Notes: a model not told the origin generated them from the sequence alone. Numbered from the stretch's first letter, positions 1 to 9,751 are shown. The stretch: DNA of 64,000 nt from Bacteroides caecimuris (GCF_001688725.2 NZ_CP015401.2:2666001-2730000); one strand, 5' to 3'. Translations and numbers: made by a program.

Positions 1-1180
1 AGGAAAAATTACATTTTCCATCTTAATCGCATTAAGTCTTTCACACTGTCTCAATGACCTTTTACAGTCCGTTGTATCAGCAGCTTATCCGCTATTCAAA
101 GATGATTTAGGATTGAGTTTTGCGCAAATCGGTCTTATCACACTGATTTATCAGCTATCAGCTTCGGTCTTCCAACCGATTACCGGAATCATCTTTGATA
201 AATATCCCGTCGCATGGTCATTGCCTATCGGAATGAGCTTCACCATGATAGGACTGATAAACTTAGCTTTTTCTGATAATCTTTATTGGATACTACTGTC
301 CGTATTCTTAATCGGAATCGGTTCTTCCGTATTGCACCCGGAAGCCTCGCGCATCACATTTCTCGCTTCGGGTGGAAAACGCGGACTGGCACAATCACTC
401 TTTCAGGTAGGTGGCAATTTTGGTGGTTCGCTAGGCCCTTTATTGGTGGCTTTGCTCGTTGCCCCTTATGGAAGACAGCATCTTTTCATATTTGCATTTG
501 TAGCGGTTGCAGCTATCGGAGTCATGTATCCGATTTGCAAATGGTATAAGTCTTATCTCAACCGGATGAAGGCTCAGACTGTCAGCGTCAGAAAACCGGT
601 TCATCTCCCTTTGCCTATGGATAAAACGGCTATCTCTATCGGGATATTACTGATATTGATTTTCTCGAAATATATCTATATGGCGAGTCTGACCAGTTAT
701 TATACATTTTATCTGATTCACAAATTCAATGTTAGCGTACAGGAATCGCAGCTATATTTATTTATATTCTTGGTTGCTACGGCTATCGGAACATTGGTGG
801 GCGGCCCCGTAGGCGACCGCGTCGGGCGGAAGTATGTTATTTGGGCTTCAATTTTGGGAGCTGCCCCGTTCAGTTTACTGATGCCTCACGCTAATCTGGT
901 ATGGACTATTATTTTAAGTTTCTGCGTGGGATTGATGCTTTCTTCCGCTTTCCCTGCCATATTACTTTATGCTCAAGAGCTACTTCCTACCAAACTTGGA
1001 TTAATATCAGGCCTGTTCTTCGGATTTGCTTTCGGGGTTGCCGGTGTTGCATCGGCTGTGCTTGGTAACTTGGCGGATAAGACAAGTATTGAGTATGTTT
1101 ATAATATATGTGCTTATATGCCGTTGCTGGGACTGGTCACGTTCTTTCTGCCTAATTTGAAGAAGAAAAAGATCGGATAG
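1..1180 (+). CDS. MFS exporter, fosmidomycin-resistance (Fsr) type, 5' end missing
   Basis: The reading frame is open from base 2 to the stop at 1178-1180 with no convincing start, so the gene begins outside the window; about 392 residues are visible. The first visible residues contain the H-C-L-N-D pattern typical of the first helix of Fsr-type MFS drug exporters. Further on there are about ten more hydrophobic helices and an MFS loop of the G-D-R-x-G-R-K type (around base 820), after a basic central loop. Known Fsr proteins export fosmidomycin or related compounds across the inner membrane; the substrate here is inferred only from family resemblance. An imperfect hairpin at 1250-1278 lies downstream. 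Confidence 0.85.
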   Translation, partial: GKITFSILIALSLSHCLNDLLQSVVSAAYPLFKDDLGLSFAQIGLITLIYQLSASVFQPITGIIFDKYPVAWSLPIGMSFTMIGLINLAFSDNLYWILLSVFLIGIGSSVLHPEASRITFLASGGKRGLAQSLFQVGGNFGGSLGPLLVALLVAPYGRQHLFIFAFVAVAAIGVMYPICKWYKSYLNRMKAQTVSVRKPVHLPLPMDKTAISIGILLILIFSKYIYMASLTSYYTFYLIHKFNVSVQESQLYLFIFLVATAIGTLVGGPVGDRVGRKYVIWASILGAAPFSLLMPHANLVWTIILSFCVGLMLSSAFPAILLYAQELLPTKLGLISGLFFGFAFGVAGVASAVLGNLADKTSIEYVYNICAYMPLLGLVTFFLPNLKKKKIG

Positions 1181-1249
1181 AAATCTACATAAATAAAGCG
1201 AAGCAAAGCGCATTATATTAACATATTTAATTGGAGATAAAAGAAACGT

Positions 1250-1278
1250 CCGGTATTCGTCGTCACGACGTACACCGG
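1250..1278. terminator. Imperfect hairpin downstream of the MFS gene
   Basis: CCGGTATTCGTCG (1250-1262) pairs with CGACGTACACCGG (1266-1278) with two mismatches around a 3-nt loop. There is no T-tract, so termination is only a guess. Confidence 0.3.
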
Positions 1279-1319
1279 TCTACAAGTTAAGGTCAAAGTC
1301 AAAAAATTAAGAGAGCTAT

Positions 1320-1514
1320 TTATAAATTTGGGCTCGCATTTATTTCTTTCTCGGGAATAGCGTACAAATAGTAGGTGCTATTCTCCGTGAATGGCTTACC
1401 ATTCGGAAAACGAAGGAACCAATGTCCTAATGGATTCCGTTTGGCAAAGGTGCCGCCTTCCTGCCAACAATACACTTCCGCCTTTTGTTCATCTTCCGCC
1501 TCTATCAGATACAT
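1320..1514 (-). CDS. Small hypothetical protein (64 aa)
   Basis: A 64-residue frame with an ATG at 1514, running opposite to the MFS gene. The composition is protein-like: acidic N terminus, many aromatics in the middle (W, Y, F), a charged C terminus, no signal peptide and no membrane helix. I do not recognise a family. It has no close operon partner and no clear Bacteroides -7 element upstream. It could be a small orphan gene of the genus or a chance frame. Confidence 0.4.
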   Translation of the reverse strand: MYLIEAEDEQKAEVYCWQEGGTFAKRNPLGHWFLRFPNGKPFTENSTYYLYAIPEKEINASPNL

Positions 1515-1555
1515 TTTGCTTGCTGTAACTAACAGTATATAGAAGTTTTTTGTTT

Positions 1556-1710
1556 AGAGCCTGTTTAAATTTTCCTGAGATTATGTTAGATAGGCTTTAC
1601 CGACCTGTTTTTATTCGTCACATAGTCTCCGCCATGCTCCTCACAACAACAGAAAATATACTCGAAAGCAACTCTCAAAACTGTGTCGGGCAAAACTCGG
1701 AGCAGGCTCT
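1556..1710. repeat. Possible 155-bp MITE or insertion-sequence remnant
   Basis: AGAGCCTG at 1556-1563 is repeated inverted as CAGGCTCT at 1703-1710. The inner edge, CCTGTTTAAATT, recurs inverted at 3408-3428 on the far side of the IS. No transposase is encoded. The rest of 1515-1802 holds nothing else that I can identify. Confidence 0.3.
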
Positions 1711-1792
1711 TAATAACCCACTTTTCATTCATTAATAGAAAAGTTCTCGTTCATTAATTGTAAACTTCTTATTATCAGCATGTAAACTTATT

Positions 1793-1802
1793 TTTCGTTA
1801 AC
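1793..1802. repeat. Target-site duplication, left copy
   Basis: TTTCGTTAAC directly abuts the left end of the insertion sequence and is repeated exactly at 3124-3133 on the right side. Ten bases fits the 8-10 bp duplications known for the ISAs1 family. Confidence 0.85.
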
Positions 1803-3123
1803 CAGGGCAAACGCATTATATTTTTATCTTATTTAATAGTTTGAACAAATATTCATCATTCCATCCTGCGTTTTTTCTTTTGGCTGCTACACTGCCCTTT
1901 GTTTCATCTTGTTTGATGATATAAAGGGCTATCTTATTAATTAAAGAAAAATTTTGCGCAGCATTACCTACTTTCCTTCCTGCGTCTTCTCTAAACGATA
2001 CGTCTAACTGCCAATGTAGCCTGTTTTCTATATCCCAATGCGATCTTATAGCCTCTGAAATTTCTTTCGGTTTTAGCCCTAGTGAAGTAATGTAATATCT
2101 TTTTTCTACGGAAAGTTTTTTAGTGGCTACCTCCAGTCTTTCGGTACTAATTCTTACGATGGACTTGACCCCCTCAAATTTATCTTTCAGCATTGATTCC
2201 ATAATCTTTCCCGGGCTATAAACCAGACATTCACGAGTCTCAATTCTCCCATGAGAAACCTCCTCTGTGACATATTTTCCATAGTGTGAACGGTATACCG
2301 GCCGATCAATATCAACACCATCCATCTCGTCTAGCCAGCGTTCCACATCCATTAACCTGTTTTTTTGATTGGCCTTTAATGCCAGAATATAGTCTGCATT
2401 ATTTTCTATTATTACTTCGGCAATATCTGTTTGGCATGCAATAGCATCAATTGTCACTATGCAATCCTGCAAATCCAGAGATTTTATAAGAGAAGGAATA
2501 GCGGTGATTTCATTGCTTTTATCATCTACTTTTACCTGACCCATACTGATTCCATTGGAAACAGCCCAGGCACTAACCATATGAAGCTTGAATCCTTTTT
2601 TGCCAAAGGGATTGTCTTTGCTGCACTTACTTGCTCCACGAAGCATTTTACCGTCTATAGCAACAACCCCTTCATACTTACCACAAAGCTCAGATACCCA
2701 ATCACGAAAGACCAATTCAAAATAACCGGGTTTGAGTAAACTGAAAAAACGATTGAAAGTGTCATGACTTGGGATCTTTACTAAATCAGGAAAACGACGT
2801 TTAAAGAAGTCAAACTTACAAATACCGAACCGTTCTATTTCATTCCAGCTTTCACTTCCACAGATTACAGCACACAAGGCTATATAAACGATGACTTCCA
2901 AAGAGTGTTCTTTTTTTCGGTCAATACGAGGATCTTCAAGTTGTTTACAAAGACTAATTAAGCTCATTTTAGGGTTTATTTTTGTTTAAATTCAATACAA
3001 CAAAAATACAAATAAATAATTAATATACAAAATATTAATAGATTAATAATAAGACAAATAATAAAAATGAAATATAGATAATAGTTGACTAATTGATAGA
3101 CAAAATATAATGCGTCTGCCCTG
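1803..3123 (-). mobile_element. Complete ISAs1-family insertion sequence (1321 bp)
   Basis: The ends are inverted repeats: CAGGGCARACGCATTATATT reads inward from both 1803 and 3123, with one mismatch in the first 20 positions. Exact 10-bp direct repeats (1793-1802 and 3124-3133) flank it, and it carries one uninterrupted transposase gene. This is the structure of a recently inserted, probably still active copy. The right end contains about 130 bp of A/T-rich sequence upstream of the transposase, its likely promoter region. Confidence 0.93.
1816..2967 (-). CDS. ISAs1-family DDE transposase
   Basis: 383 residues, the usual length for the family. The N terminus (residues about 1-90) is the DDE_Tnp_1-associated domain with the P-R-I-D-R-x-K-x-H-S pattern. 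The catalytic domain follows, with V-A-I-D-G-K near residue 102 supplying the first Asp, an I-V-T-I-D-A segment near 170 the second, and the W-D-I-E-N-R-L-H-W motif near 313 the Glu. No frameshift or internal stop is seen. The stop lies only 13 bp inside the left terminal repeat. Confidence 0.93.
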   Translation of the reverse strand: MSLISLCKQLEDPRIDRKKEHSLEVIVYIALCAVICGSESWNEIERFGICKFDFFKRRFPDLVKIPSHDTFNRFFSLLKPGYFELVFRDWVSELCGKYEGVVAIDGKMLRGASKCSKDNPFGKKGFKLHMVSAWAVSNGISMGQVKVDDKSNEITAIPSLIKSLDLQDCIVTIDAIACQTDIAEVIIENNADYILALKANQKNRLMDVERWLDEMDGVDIDRPVYRSHYGKYVTEEVSHGRIETRECLVYSPGKIMESMLKDKFEGVKSIVRISTERLEVATKKLSVEKRYYITSLGLKPKEISEAIRSHWDIENRLHWQLDVSFREDAGRKVGNAAQNFSLINKIALYIIKQDETKGSVAAKRKNAGWNDEYLFKLLNKIKI

Positions 3124-3133
3124 TTTCGTTAAC
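3124..3133. repeat. Target-site duplication, right copy
   Basis: TTTCGTTAAC, identical to 1793-1802; marks the right boundary of the insertion. Confidence 0.85.
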
Positions 3134-3139
3134 CGTAAT

Positions 3140-3227
3140 CTATAAACGAAAGCTTCGTTTATAAAAACAAAGGCTTTGATTATAAAAACAAAGCTTGCAA
3201 TTATATAATCAAAGCTTGCGTTTATAG
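3140..3227. repeat. 88-bp nested palindrome with four AAGCTT-like cores
   Basis: CTATAAACGAAAGCTT at the left is mirrored by AAGCTTGCGTTTATAG at the right, and the interior repeats the theme (AAAGGCTTTG, CAAAGCTTGC, CAAAGCTTGC) separated by TATAAAAA or TATATAAT. The stretch is non-coding and starts 7 bp beyond the IS target duplication. It could fold into one long or several short hairpins. Confidence 0.7.
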
Positions 3228-3246
3228 TTTGTATCGAATGAAAAGA

Positions 3247-3339
3247 AAGTTTCCTTCCTGTCCGAAGGAACTTTATACTTAATGGGCGGAAAGTTTTCTA
3301 TTAACAGCCAAGAGCGCAACTGTTAATACCCCTTCCGCC
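3247..3339. repeat. Two hairpins in the non-coding stretch before the DUF4421 gene
   Basis: Hairpin 1: AAGTTTCCTTC (3247-3257) with GAAGGAACTT (3264-3273), one bulge. Hairpin 2 is nested: GGCGGAA/TTCCGCC (3285-3291 and 3333-3339) around ATTAACAG/CTGTTAAT (3300-3307 and 3320-3327). The whole of 3134-3525 contains no gene; these hairpins and the palindrome at 3140-3227 are all that I see in it. Confidence 0.5.
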
Positions 3340-3525
3340 AACTACAGACGGACGCGACAAGAAGAGCTGGGGTAAGTTTAAATATCAGCTATAAAATTAT
3401 GACTGAAGAGAATTTAAACAGGATCTTAGAAAACGAAACATTTTTTAGATGATTGTTAGCATAAATCAGCGAAAGATAGTACTTTCGTGAAACGAACAAC
3501 ATCTATAACGGTAACAAAGAACCTC

Positions 3526-4635
3526 ATGATGAAACGGATGATTCTATTTTTCTTTTTGCTACTGTCACTCTCTCTACAGGCGCAGACCGAAAAGAGAGAC
3601 AGTCTTATGAATGACAATATAGAAGCCGATTCACTCGCATCCACCCGACCGGGTGCCTTTAAAAGAGCTATCAAAAAATTCATGAACTTCAGTGATTTCG
3701 ATACGCTCTATATCAGTCCGAACCGTTATAATTATGCGCTGATGGTTACTCATTTCAGTAACTTCGAATATTACTCGGTCACCAGTGAGTTACCCCAACC
3801 ACAGAAACTCAGTTTTTCTCCTAATCCACATAACAAGATAGGATTATATTTCGGTTGGAGATGGATTTTCCTAGGTTGGTCTGTCGACGTCGATGATATT
3901 TATCGCAAGACAAACCGGAAAAATAGAGGGACAGAGTTTGATTTAAGCCTATACAGTTCCAAATTGGGCGTAGACATCTTCTACCGCCGTACGGGTAACA
4001 ATTACAAGATTCACAAAATCAAGGGATTCTATGACGAGATACCTTCCAGTTATTCCGAAAACTTCAACGGGCTGAAAGTGGATATCAAAGGCCTGAATTT
4101 ATATTATATATTCAACAACCGGAAGTTTTCCTATCCTGCCGCTTTCAGCCAGTCGACCAACCAAAGGCGCAATGCCGGAACATTCATCGCTGGTTTCTCT
4201 ATCTCCAAACATAATCTCGATTTTGATTATCAGCAACTACCGGAATATATACAGAAGAGAATGAACCCCGGAATGAAAGTCAACAAGATAAAATATACCA
4301 ATGCCAATATCAGTTTCGGTTATGCCTACAACTGGGTATTCGCACGCAATTGTCTGGCATGCATTTCTCTCACTCCCGCCATTGCTTATAAGGCTTCTGA
4401 TGTAGACGCAGAAACTCACGAAGGGAAACAATGGTACAGTAAGTTCAATCTCGACTTTCTGGTTCGTGCAGGCATTGTCTACAATAACGGAAAGTATTTT
4501 GTCGGCTCGTCCTTTGTTGGAAAAAACTATAATTATCACCGGAATAATTTCTCTCTTGACAACGGATTCGGTACACTTCAGGTATATGCGGGCTTCAACT
4601 TCCATTTACGCAAAGAATACAGGAAGAAGAAATAA
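3526..4635 (+). CDS. DUF4421 family outer-membrane protein
   Basis: I place the start at ATG 3526 (369 aa) because it opens a normal signal peptide (M-M-K-R, a run of F/L, then cleavage after L-Q-A-Q); a GTG at 3487 would only add a charged extension before it. After the signal the protein alternates polar and aromatic residues, with recurring Y/F-x-F-G-x patterns and a final F-N-F-H-L strand, as in small outer-membrane beta-barrels. The pattern matches the DUF4421 family of Bacteroidetes, whose function is unknown. The gene stands alone; the biotin operon promoter lies just behind it. Confidence 0.7.
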   Translation: MMKRMILFFFLLLSLSLQAQTEKRDSLMNDNIEADSLASTRPGAFKRAIKKFMNFSDFDTLYISPNRYNYALMVTHFSNFEYYSVTSELPQPQKLSFSPNPHNKIGLYFGWRWIFLGWSVDVDDIYRKTNRKNRGTEFDLSLYSSKLGVDIFYRRTGNNYKIHKIKGFYDEIPSSYSENFNGLKVDIKGLNLYYIFNNRKFSYPAAFSQSTNQRRNAGTFIAGFSISKHNLDFDYQQLPEYIQKRMNPGMKVNKIKYTNANISFGYAYNWVFARNCLACISLTPAIAYKASDVDAETHEGKQWYSKFNLDFLVRAGIVYNNGKYFVGSSFVGKNYNYHRNNFSLDNGFGTLQVYAGFNFHLRKEYRKKK

Positions 4636-4665
4636 AAATGCATACATCAGAAATCCCCGACTTGC

Positions 4666-4695
4666 TTGCTTATCCAAAGAATCTTTGTACATTTG
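4666..4695 (+). promoter_or_regulatory. Bacteroides-type promoter of the biotin operon
   Basis: A -7 element TACATTTG at 4688-4695 fits TAnnTTTG, with TTG at 4666-4668 as a -33 element and 19 bp between. Transcription would start near 4702, so ATG 4727 would be the first start codon on the message. Confidence 0.6.
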
Positions 4696-4726
4696 CCCCG
4701 TTCTTTCCTTTAAAAACAAGAACCTG

Positions 4727-4915
4727 ATGAAGAAACAACGCCATATACAGACCACACGCACTCTCCTTTCCCGCTTCCGCTATTGGGGCAGAAAGAACTA
4801 TGCCGCCTTTGCGAGCATGGGGCGTGAATTCCAAATTGGTCATCTGCATATCAATGTGGTGGACGTTGCCCTTCGCAAGCAGAATGCTAAAATTACTATC
4901 CCTTATCATACATTT
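4727..4915 (+). CDS. In-frame leader peptide or N-terminal extension of BioAB
   Basis: ATG 4727 opens 63 codons that read in frame into bioAB with no stop. The translation is strongly basic at first (M-K-K-Q-R, R-T-L-L-S-R) and then carries the pattern [15 protein letters not shown], followed by I-G and V-V-D-V-A-L-R-K. From memory, this resembles a family of short peptides encoded just before vitamin and TonB-receptor genes in Bacteroides. Standard BioB proteins begin near residue 64 of this frame (ATG 4916). Whether it is a separate leader, a genuine extension, or both cannot be settled from sequence. Confidence 0.45.
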
Positions 4916-7159
4916 ATGACACTTCAGGAAATAAAAGACCAAGTGTTGGCAGGCATTGACATATCGCCCGACCAAGCCGCTTGGCTGGCCAACATGGCTG
5001 ACAGCGAGGCGCTATATGCCGCCGCGCATGAGATTACCGTCACACGTGCTTCGCACGAATTCGACATGTGTTCCATTATCAACGCCAAGTCTGGCCGATG
5101 CCCGGAAAACTGCAAATGGTGTGCACAATCCTCTCACTACAAGACGCAAGCCGAGGTCTATGACCTCCTTCCCGCCGAAGAATGTCTCCGACAGGCAAAA
5201 TATAATGAAGCTCAGGACGTCAACCGTTTCTCCCTCGTCACCAGCGGACGAAAACCCTCTCCCAAACAGATTACCCAACTTTGTGATACTGTCCGCCATA
5301 TGCGGCGCCACTCTTCTATTCAGCTTTGCGCTTCGCTGGGTCTGCTCAACGAAGAAGAACTGCGTTCTTTGCATAATGCAGGTGTAACCCGCTATCATTG
5401 TAATCTGGAAACCGCACCTTCCTACTTTTCAACACTCTGCTCCACTCATACGCAGGAACAGAAACTTGCCACTCTCGATGCCGCCCGTCGTGTAGGAATG
5501 GATATCTGTTGCGGGGGCATCATTGGCATGGGAGAAACAATGGAACAACGGATTGAGTTCGCTTTCACTCTGGAAGAATTAAATGTCCAGTCCATTCCTA
5601 TCAACCTGCTAAGTCCGATACCCGGAACACCGTTGGAAAACGAAAAGCCTCTGAGTGAAGAAGAAATCCTCAGGACAATTGCCTTGTTTCGTTTCATCAA
5701 TCCGACAGCTTTTCTGCGTTTTGCCGGCGGACGTTCACAACTCTCTACCGAAGCTATGCGCAAGGCATTGTATATCGGCATTAATTCCGCTATTGTAGGC
5801 GATTTACTGACAACACTCGGTTCTAATGTGTCGGAAGACAAACAAATGATTCAGGAAGAGGGTTATCATTTCGCAGGTTCTCAATTCGACCGGGAACACC
5901 TGTGGCATCCCTATACTTCTACTACTGACCCACTGCCTGTATATAAAGTGAAACGGGCGGACGGAGCCACTATCACTCTCGAAGACGGACGGACACTTAT
6001 TGAGGGAATGTCTTCCTGGTGGTGTGCAGTGCATGGATACAATCATCCGGTATTGAATCAAGCGGCAAAAGACCAATTGGATAAAATGTCTCATGTCATG
6101 TTCGGCGGACTGACCCACGACCCGGCCATTGAATTGGGGAAATTATTATTGCCATTGGTTCCACCGTCGATGCAGAAGATATTCTATGCGGATTCCGGTT
6201 CGGTAGCTGTGGAAGTAGCTTTGAAAATGGCTGTACAATATTGGTATGCCACCGGAAAACCGGATAAGAATAATTTCGTAACTATCCGCTCCGGCTATCA
6301 TGGTGATACATGGAATGCCATGTCCGTATGTGACCCCGTAACGGGAATGCATAGTCTTTTCGGCTCGGCACTCCCTGTCCGCCATTTTGTTCCGGCTCCG
6401 GCTTCCCGATTTGACGGGGAGTGGAATCCTGAAGATATTGTCCCTTTGCGGGAGACGATTGAAAAACATTCGGAAGAATTAGCGGCACTGATTCTTGAAC
6501 CGATTGTGCAAGGAGCGGGCGGCATGTGGTTTTATCATCCGCAGTATCTTCGTGAAGCGGAAAAACTTTGCAAGGAACATGGACTCCTTCTTATCTTCGA
6601 CGAAATAGCAACAGGGTTCGGACGGACAGGTAAACTTTTCGCTTGGGAACATGCCGGAGTAGAGCCGGATATTATGTGTATCGGGAAAGCATTGACCGGT
6701 GGATATATGACGCTTTCTGCCGTATTGGCTAGTAATCATGTGGCAGATACTATCTCCAATCATGCACCGGGAGCTTTCATGCACGGGCCGACTTTCATGG
6801 GTAATCCGCTTGCTTGTGCGGTAGCTTGCGCATCCGTACGTTTGTTGTTGGAATCTGGTTGGCAAGAAAAGGTCAAACGAATCGAAGCACAACTTAAAGA
6901 AGAGTTGGCACCTGCCCGGGAACTTCCACAAGTAGCCGATGTCAGGATATTAGGGGCAATCGGAGTTATTGAGATGAAGCGTCCGGTAAATATGGCATTT
7001 ATGCAACGCCGATTTGTGGAAGAAGGGATTTGGGTACGTCCATTCGGAAAGTTGGTTTATCTGATGCCCCCCTTCATCATTACTCCCGAACAATTAAGCA
7101 AATTAACTGCTGGATTACTCAAAGTAATCAGTGGAAAACGTAATAATATACATCAGTAA
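4916..7159 (+). CDS. bioAB: Bifunctional biotin synthase / DAPA aminotransferase (BioB-BioA fusion)
   Basis: One 747-residue frame holds two enzymes of biotin synthesis. Residues about 1-315 are BioB, a radical-SAM sulphur-insertion enzyme: C62-x3-C66-x2-C69 ([11 protein letters not shown]) binds the SAM-cleaving 4Fe-4S cluster. Residues about 325-747 are BioA, a PLP-dependent class-III aminotransferase (H-L-W-H-P-Y-T-S entry motif, [11 protein letters not shown], and K591 in I-G-K-A-L-T-G-G-Y as the PLP lysine). BioA makes DAPA from KAPA with SAM as amino donor; BioB converts dethiobiotin to biotin. Fused BioAB proteins are known from Bacteroides. bioF follows after 3 bp. The start at 4916 is the conventional one; see the in-frame leader from 4727. 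Confidence 0.93.
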   Translation: MTLQEIKDQVLAGIDISPDQAAWLANMADSEALYAAAHEITVTRASHEFDMCSIINAKSGRCPENCKWCAQSSHYKTQAEVYDLLPAEECLRQAKYNEAQDVNRFSLVTSGRKPSPKQITQLCDTVRHMRRHSSIQLCASLGLLNEEELRSLHNAGVTRYHCNLETAPSYFSTLCSTHTQEQKLATLDAARRVGMDICCGGIIGMGETMEQRIEFAFTLEELNVQSIPINLLSPIPGTPLENEKPLSEEEILRTIALFRFINPTAFLRFAGGRSQLSTEAMRKALYIGINSAIVGDLLTTLGSNVSEDKQMIQEEGYHFAGSQFDREHLWHPYTSTTDPLPVYKVKRADGATITLEDGRTLIEGMSSWWCAVHGYNHPVLNQAAKDQLDKMSHVMFGGLTHDPAIELGKLLLPLVPPSMQKIFYADSGSVAVEVALKMAVQYWYATGKPDKNNFVTIRSGYHGDTWNAMSVCDPVTGMHSLFGSALPVRHFVPAPASRFDGEWNPEDIVPLRETIEKHSEELAALILEPIVQGAGGMWFYHPQYLREAEKLCKEHGLLLIFDEIATGFGRTGKLFAWEHAGVEPDIMCIGKALTGGYMTLSAVLASNHVADTISNHAPGAFMHGPTFMGNPLACAVACASVRLLLESGWQEKVKRIEAQLKEELAPARELPQVADVRILGAIGVIEMKRPVNMAFMQRRFVEEGIWVRPFGKLVYLMPPFIITPEQLSKLTAGLLKVISGKRNNIHQ

Positions 7160-7162
7160 CTT

Positions 7163-8317
7163 ATGATATCAAACCATATAGACCAAGAACTTCTGACTCT
7201 AAAGGAAAAGAAGAATTATCGTTTTCTCCCACCCCTCATCCACGACGGGCGGAATGTTATTCTGAACGGGCAACGGATGTTGAACCTGTCTTCCAACGAT
7301 TATCTCGGACTGGCTAACGACCTATCACTTAGAGAGGAATTCTTAAAGACAGTAACCCCCGAAACATTTCTGCCTACTACTTCTTCTTCCCGATTGCTTA
7401 CAGGCAATTTCACGGATTATCAGGAGTTGGAACAACAACTGGCAACCATATTCGGAGTAGAAAGTGCACTCATTTTTAATAGTGGTTATCATGCCAATAC
7501 AGGGATTCTTCCTGCCGTCAGTAATGCGCAAACACTGATTCTTGCGGATAAACTGGTACATGCCAGTCTGATAGACGGAATCAGATTGTCATCTGCGAAA
7601 TGTATCCGGTATCGCCATAATGACTTATCCCAACTGCAACGACTGATTTCTGAAAATCACAATGCGTATGAGCAAATCATTATTGTCACCGAAAGCATCT
7701 TCAGCATGGACGGCGATGAAGCCGACCTTCGCGCTCTCGTCCAATTAAAAAAGAGCTATTCCAATATTCTTCTTTATGTGGATGAAGCCCATGCTTTCGG
7801 TGTACGGGGCGAGAATGGATTAGGATGCGCTGAAGAACAGGACTGCATCAACGATATAGACTTTCTGGTAGGAACATTCGGAAAAGCAGCAGCCTCAGCA
7901 GGTGCATACATTGTATGCCGACAAATTATCCGGGAATATCTAATCAACAAGATGCGCACGTTTATATTCACAACAGCCCTTCCGCCCATAAATATTCAAT
8001 GGACTTCGTGGATATTAAAACATCTGCCCGCTCTCCAACAGAAGAGAACTCATTTACTGAGAATCAGCAACAAACTAAAGACTGCACTGGCTGATAAAGG
8101 ATACAACTGCCCTTCGGTTAGCCATATTGTCCCAATGATTGTAGGAGCAAGTGAAGATACTATATGTAAAGCAGAAGAAATCCAGCGTAAAGGATTCTAT
8201 GCATTGCCGGTACGCCCGCCTACGGTTCCCGAAGGGACTTCACGTATCCGCTTCTCCTTGACAGCAGACATCACAGAACATGAAATTGACCAACTCATCA
8301 AACTGATAAACGGATGA
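7163..8317 (+). CDS. bioF: 8-amino-7-oxononanoate synthase
   Basis: 384 residues, normal for the alpha-oxoamine synthase family. It condenses pimeloyl-ACP (or CoA) with alanine to KAPA in the cytoplasm. Visible motifs are L-S-S-N-D-Y-L-G-L near residue 42, the PLP-contacting D-E-A-H-A-F-G near 208, and the Schiff-base lysine K241 in G-T-F-G-K-A. It begins 3 bp after bioAB and overlaps bioG by 4 bp (ATGA), so translation is probably coupled. Confidence 0.93.
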   Translation: MISNHIDQELLTLKEKKNYRFLPPLIHDGRNVILNGQRMLNLSSNDYLGLANDLSLREEFLKTVTPETFLPTTSSSRLLTGNFTDYQELEQQLATIFGVESALIFNSGYHANTGILPAVSNAQTLILADKLVHASLIDGIRLSSAKCIRYRHNDLSQLQRLISENHNAYEQIIIVTESIFSMDGDEADLRALVQLKKSYSNILLYVDEAHAFGVRGENGLGCAEEQDCINDIDFLVGTFGKAAASAGAYIVCRQIIREYLINKMRTFIFTTALPPINIQWTSWILKHLPALQQKRTHLLRISNKLKTALADKGYNCPSVSHIVPMIVGASEDTICKAEEIQRKGFYALPVRPPTVPEGTSRIRFSLTADITEHEIDQLIKLING

Positions 8318-8973
8318 AACAGCATTTTATCATAAAGAATAATCAGAAGCATCTATTACTTTTCTTCGCCGGCTGGGGAATGGATGAAACTCCATTCCTG
8401 CAAATTCACCCGACCGATAAGGACTGGATGATTTGCTATGATTATCGTTCATTAGAGTTCGATGCCGGCATTTTGCAAGAATATTCTGAGATCACCCTCA
8501 TTGCCTGGTCAATGGGAGTATGGGCAGCTTCTCAGATAATGAAACAATATCCATCCCTGCCCCTTTCCCAAAGTATCGCTATCAATGGCACTCTTTATCC
8601 TATACACGAAACGAAAGGGATTGCTCCTGCCATTTTCGAAGGAACCCTGCAAGGATTGAACGACCAATCCCTGCAAAAGTTTCAAAGACGAATGTGCGGT
8701 TCAGCAGCCGATTACAAGGCTTTTCAGACAGTAGTTCCCCAACGTCCCGTTGAAGAGCTCAAAGAAGAACTTGCCGCCATACAAAAGCAATACTTATCAT
8801 TGCCACCGTCGGATTTTGCATGGCAAAGAGCCATCATAGGAAAAAGCGACCGTATCTTCCTGCCGGATAGCCAGTGGCTGGCATGGAGCAACAAAGTGGA
8901 TTCCCTTGAATATGCAGAAGCCGCCCACTATCAAGTGGAACTTTTTGATAATGTAATCATGCAAATCAACTAA
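8314..8973 (+). CDS. bioG: Pimeloyl-ACP methyl ester esterase, BioG type
   Basis: 219 residues of the BioG (DUF452) family, an alpha/beta hydrolase that removes the methyl group from pimeloyl-ACP methyl ester, doing the job of BioH in E. coli. The N terminus has the family pattern F-F-A-G-W-G-M-D-E (residues about 17-25), and the nucleophile is S66 in A-W-S-M-G-V-W. A His near the C terminus (A-A-H-Y-Q-V) would complete the triad. It sits between bioF (4-bp overlap) and bioC (10 bp gap), the usual place for bioG beside bioC. Confidence 0.88.
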   Translation: MKQHFIIKNNQKHLLLFFAGWGMDETPFLQIHPTDKDWMICYDYRSLEFDAGILQEYSEITLIAWSMGVWAASQIMKQYPSLPLSQSIAINGTLYPIHETKGIAPAIFEGTLQGLNDQSLQKFQRRMCGSAADYKAFQTVVPQRPVEELKEELAAIQKQYLSLPPSDFAWQRAIIGKSDRIFLPDSQWLAWSNKVDSLEYAEAAHYQVELFDNVIMQIN

Positions 8974-8983
8974 TTATTGATTT

Positions 8984-9751
8984 ATGGATAAACAACTAAT
9001 TGCCGAACGTTTCTCTAGAGCCATTCCCACTTATCCACAGGAAGCAAATGTACAGCGGCAGATAGCAGATAAAATGATTCACCTGCTTACAGAATACATA
9101 TCCTTTCCCTGTTCAAAAGTGATTGAGTTCGGATGCGGCACAGGTATTTATTCCCGGATGCTACTTCAGGCTCTACGACCGGAAGAATTATTCCTAAACG
9201 ACCTTTGCCCGGAAATGAAGTACTGCTGTGAGGATATATTAAGAAAAGAGCAAGTATCCTTTCTTCCGGGAGATGCAGAAACTGTTCCTTTCCCCGCTGA
9301 AAGCACACTGATAACTTCCTGCTCGGCTCTGCAATGGTTTGAATCTCCCGAGAACTTTTTCAAAAAATGTAATGCTTTACTCAACAAACAAGGCTATTTC
9401 GCTTTCAGCACTTTCGGGAAAGAGAATATGAAAGAAATACGAGAGCTAACGGGAAACGGACTTCCTTATCGTTCACGGGAAGAACTTGTAGCAGCCTTGT
9501 CGACTCACTTTGACATACTCCATTCGGAAGAAGAACTTATTTCTCTTTCATTTGATAACCCACTAAAAGTACTTTATCATTTGAAGCAGACAGGAGTAAC
9601 CGGCATATCCGGCACCTCTTCCCAACAACTGCGGACACGTCGTGACTTGCAGTTATTCAGCGAACGTTACACACAAGAATTTGCCCAAGGCACTTCAGTG
9701 TCTCTGACCTATCACCCTATTTATATCATCGCAAAAAAGAAAAAAATATGA
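8984..9751 (+). CDS. bioC: Malonyl-ACP O-methyltransferase
   Basis: 255-residue class-I SAM methyltransferase. The glycine-rich SAM loop is [11 protein letters not shown] near residue 46, followed by L-F-L-N-D-L-C-P near 70 and the family pattern S-C-S-A-L-Q-W-F near 110, characteristic of BioC. It methylates malonyl-ACP so that fatty-acid synthase can elongate it to a pimeloyl ester, which BioG then releases. The stop overlaps bioD by 4 bp. Confidence 0.9.
   Translation: MDKQLIAERFSRAIPTYPQEANVQRQIADKMIHLLTEYISFPCSKVIEFGCGTGIYSRMLLQALRPEELFLNDLCPEMKYCCEDILRKEQVSFLPGDAETVPFPAESTLITSCSALQWFESPENFFKKCNALLNKQGYFAFSTFGKENMKEIRELTGNGLPYRSREELVAALSTHFDILHSEEELISLSFDNPLKVLYHLKQTGVTGISGTSSQQLRTRRDLQLFSERYTQEFAQGTSVSLTYHPIYIIAKKKKI

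Noticed and set aside
1550..1735. 61-residue plus-strand frame
   Set aside because: No start signal, overlaps the inverted-repeat remnant and does not look like a protein family.
4466..4915. Very long N-terminal extension of BioAB starting inside the DUF4421 gene
   Set aside because: The part 4466-4726 overlaps the DUF4421 coding sequence in another frame and lies upstream of the promoter at 4666-4695.
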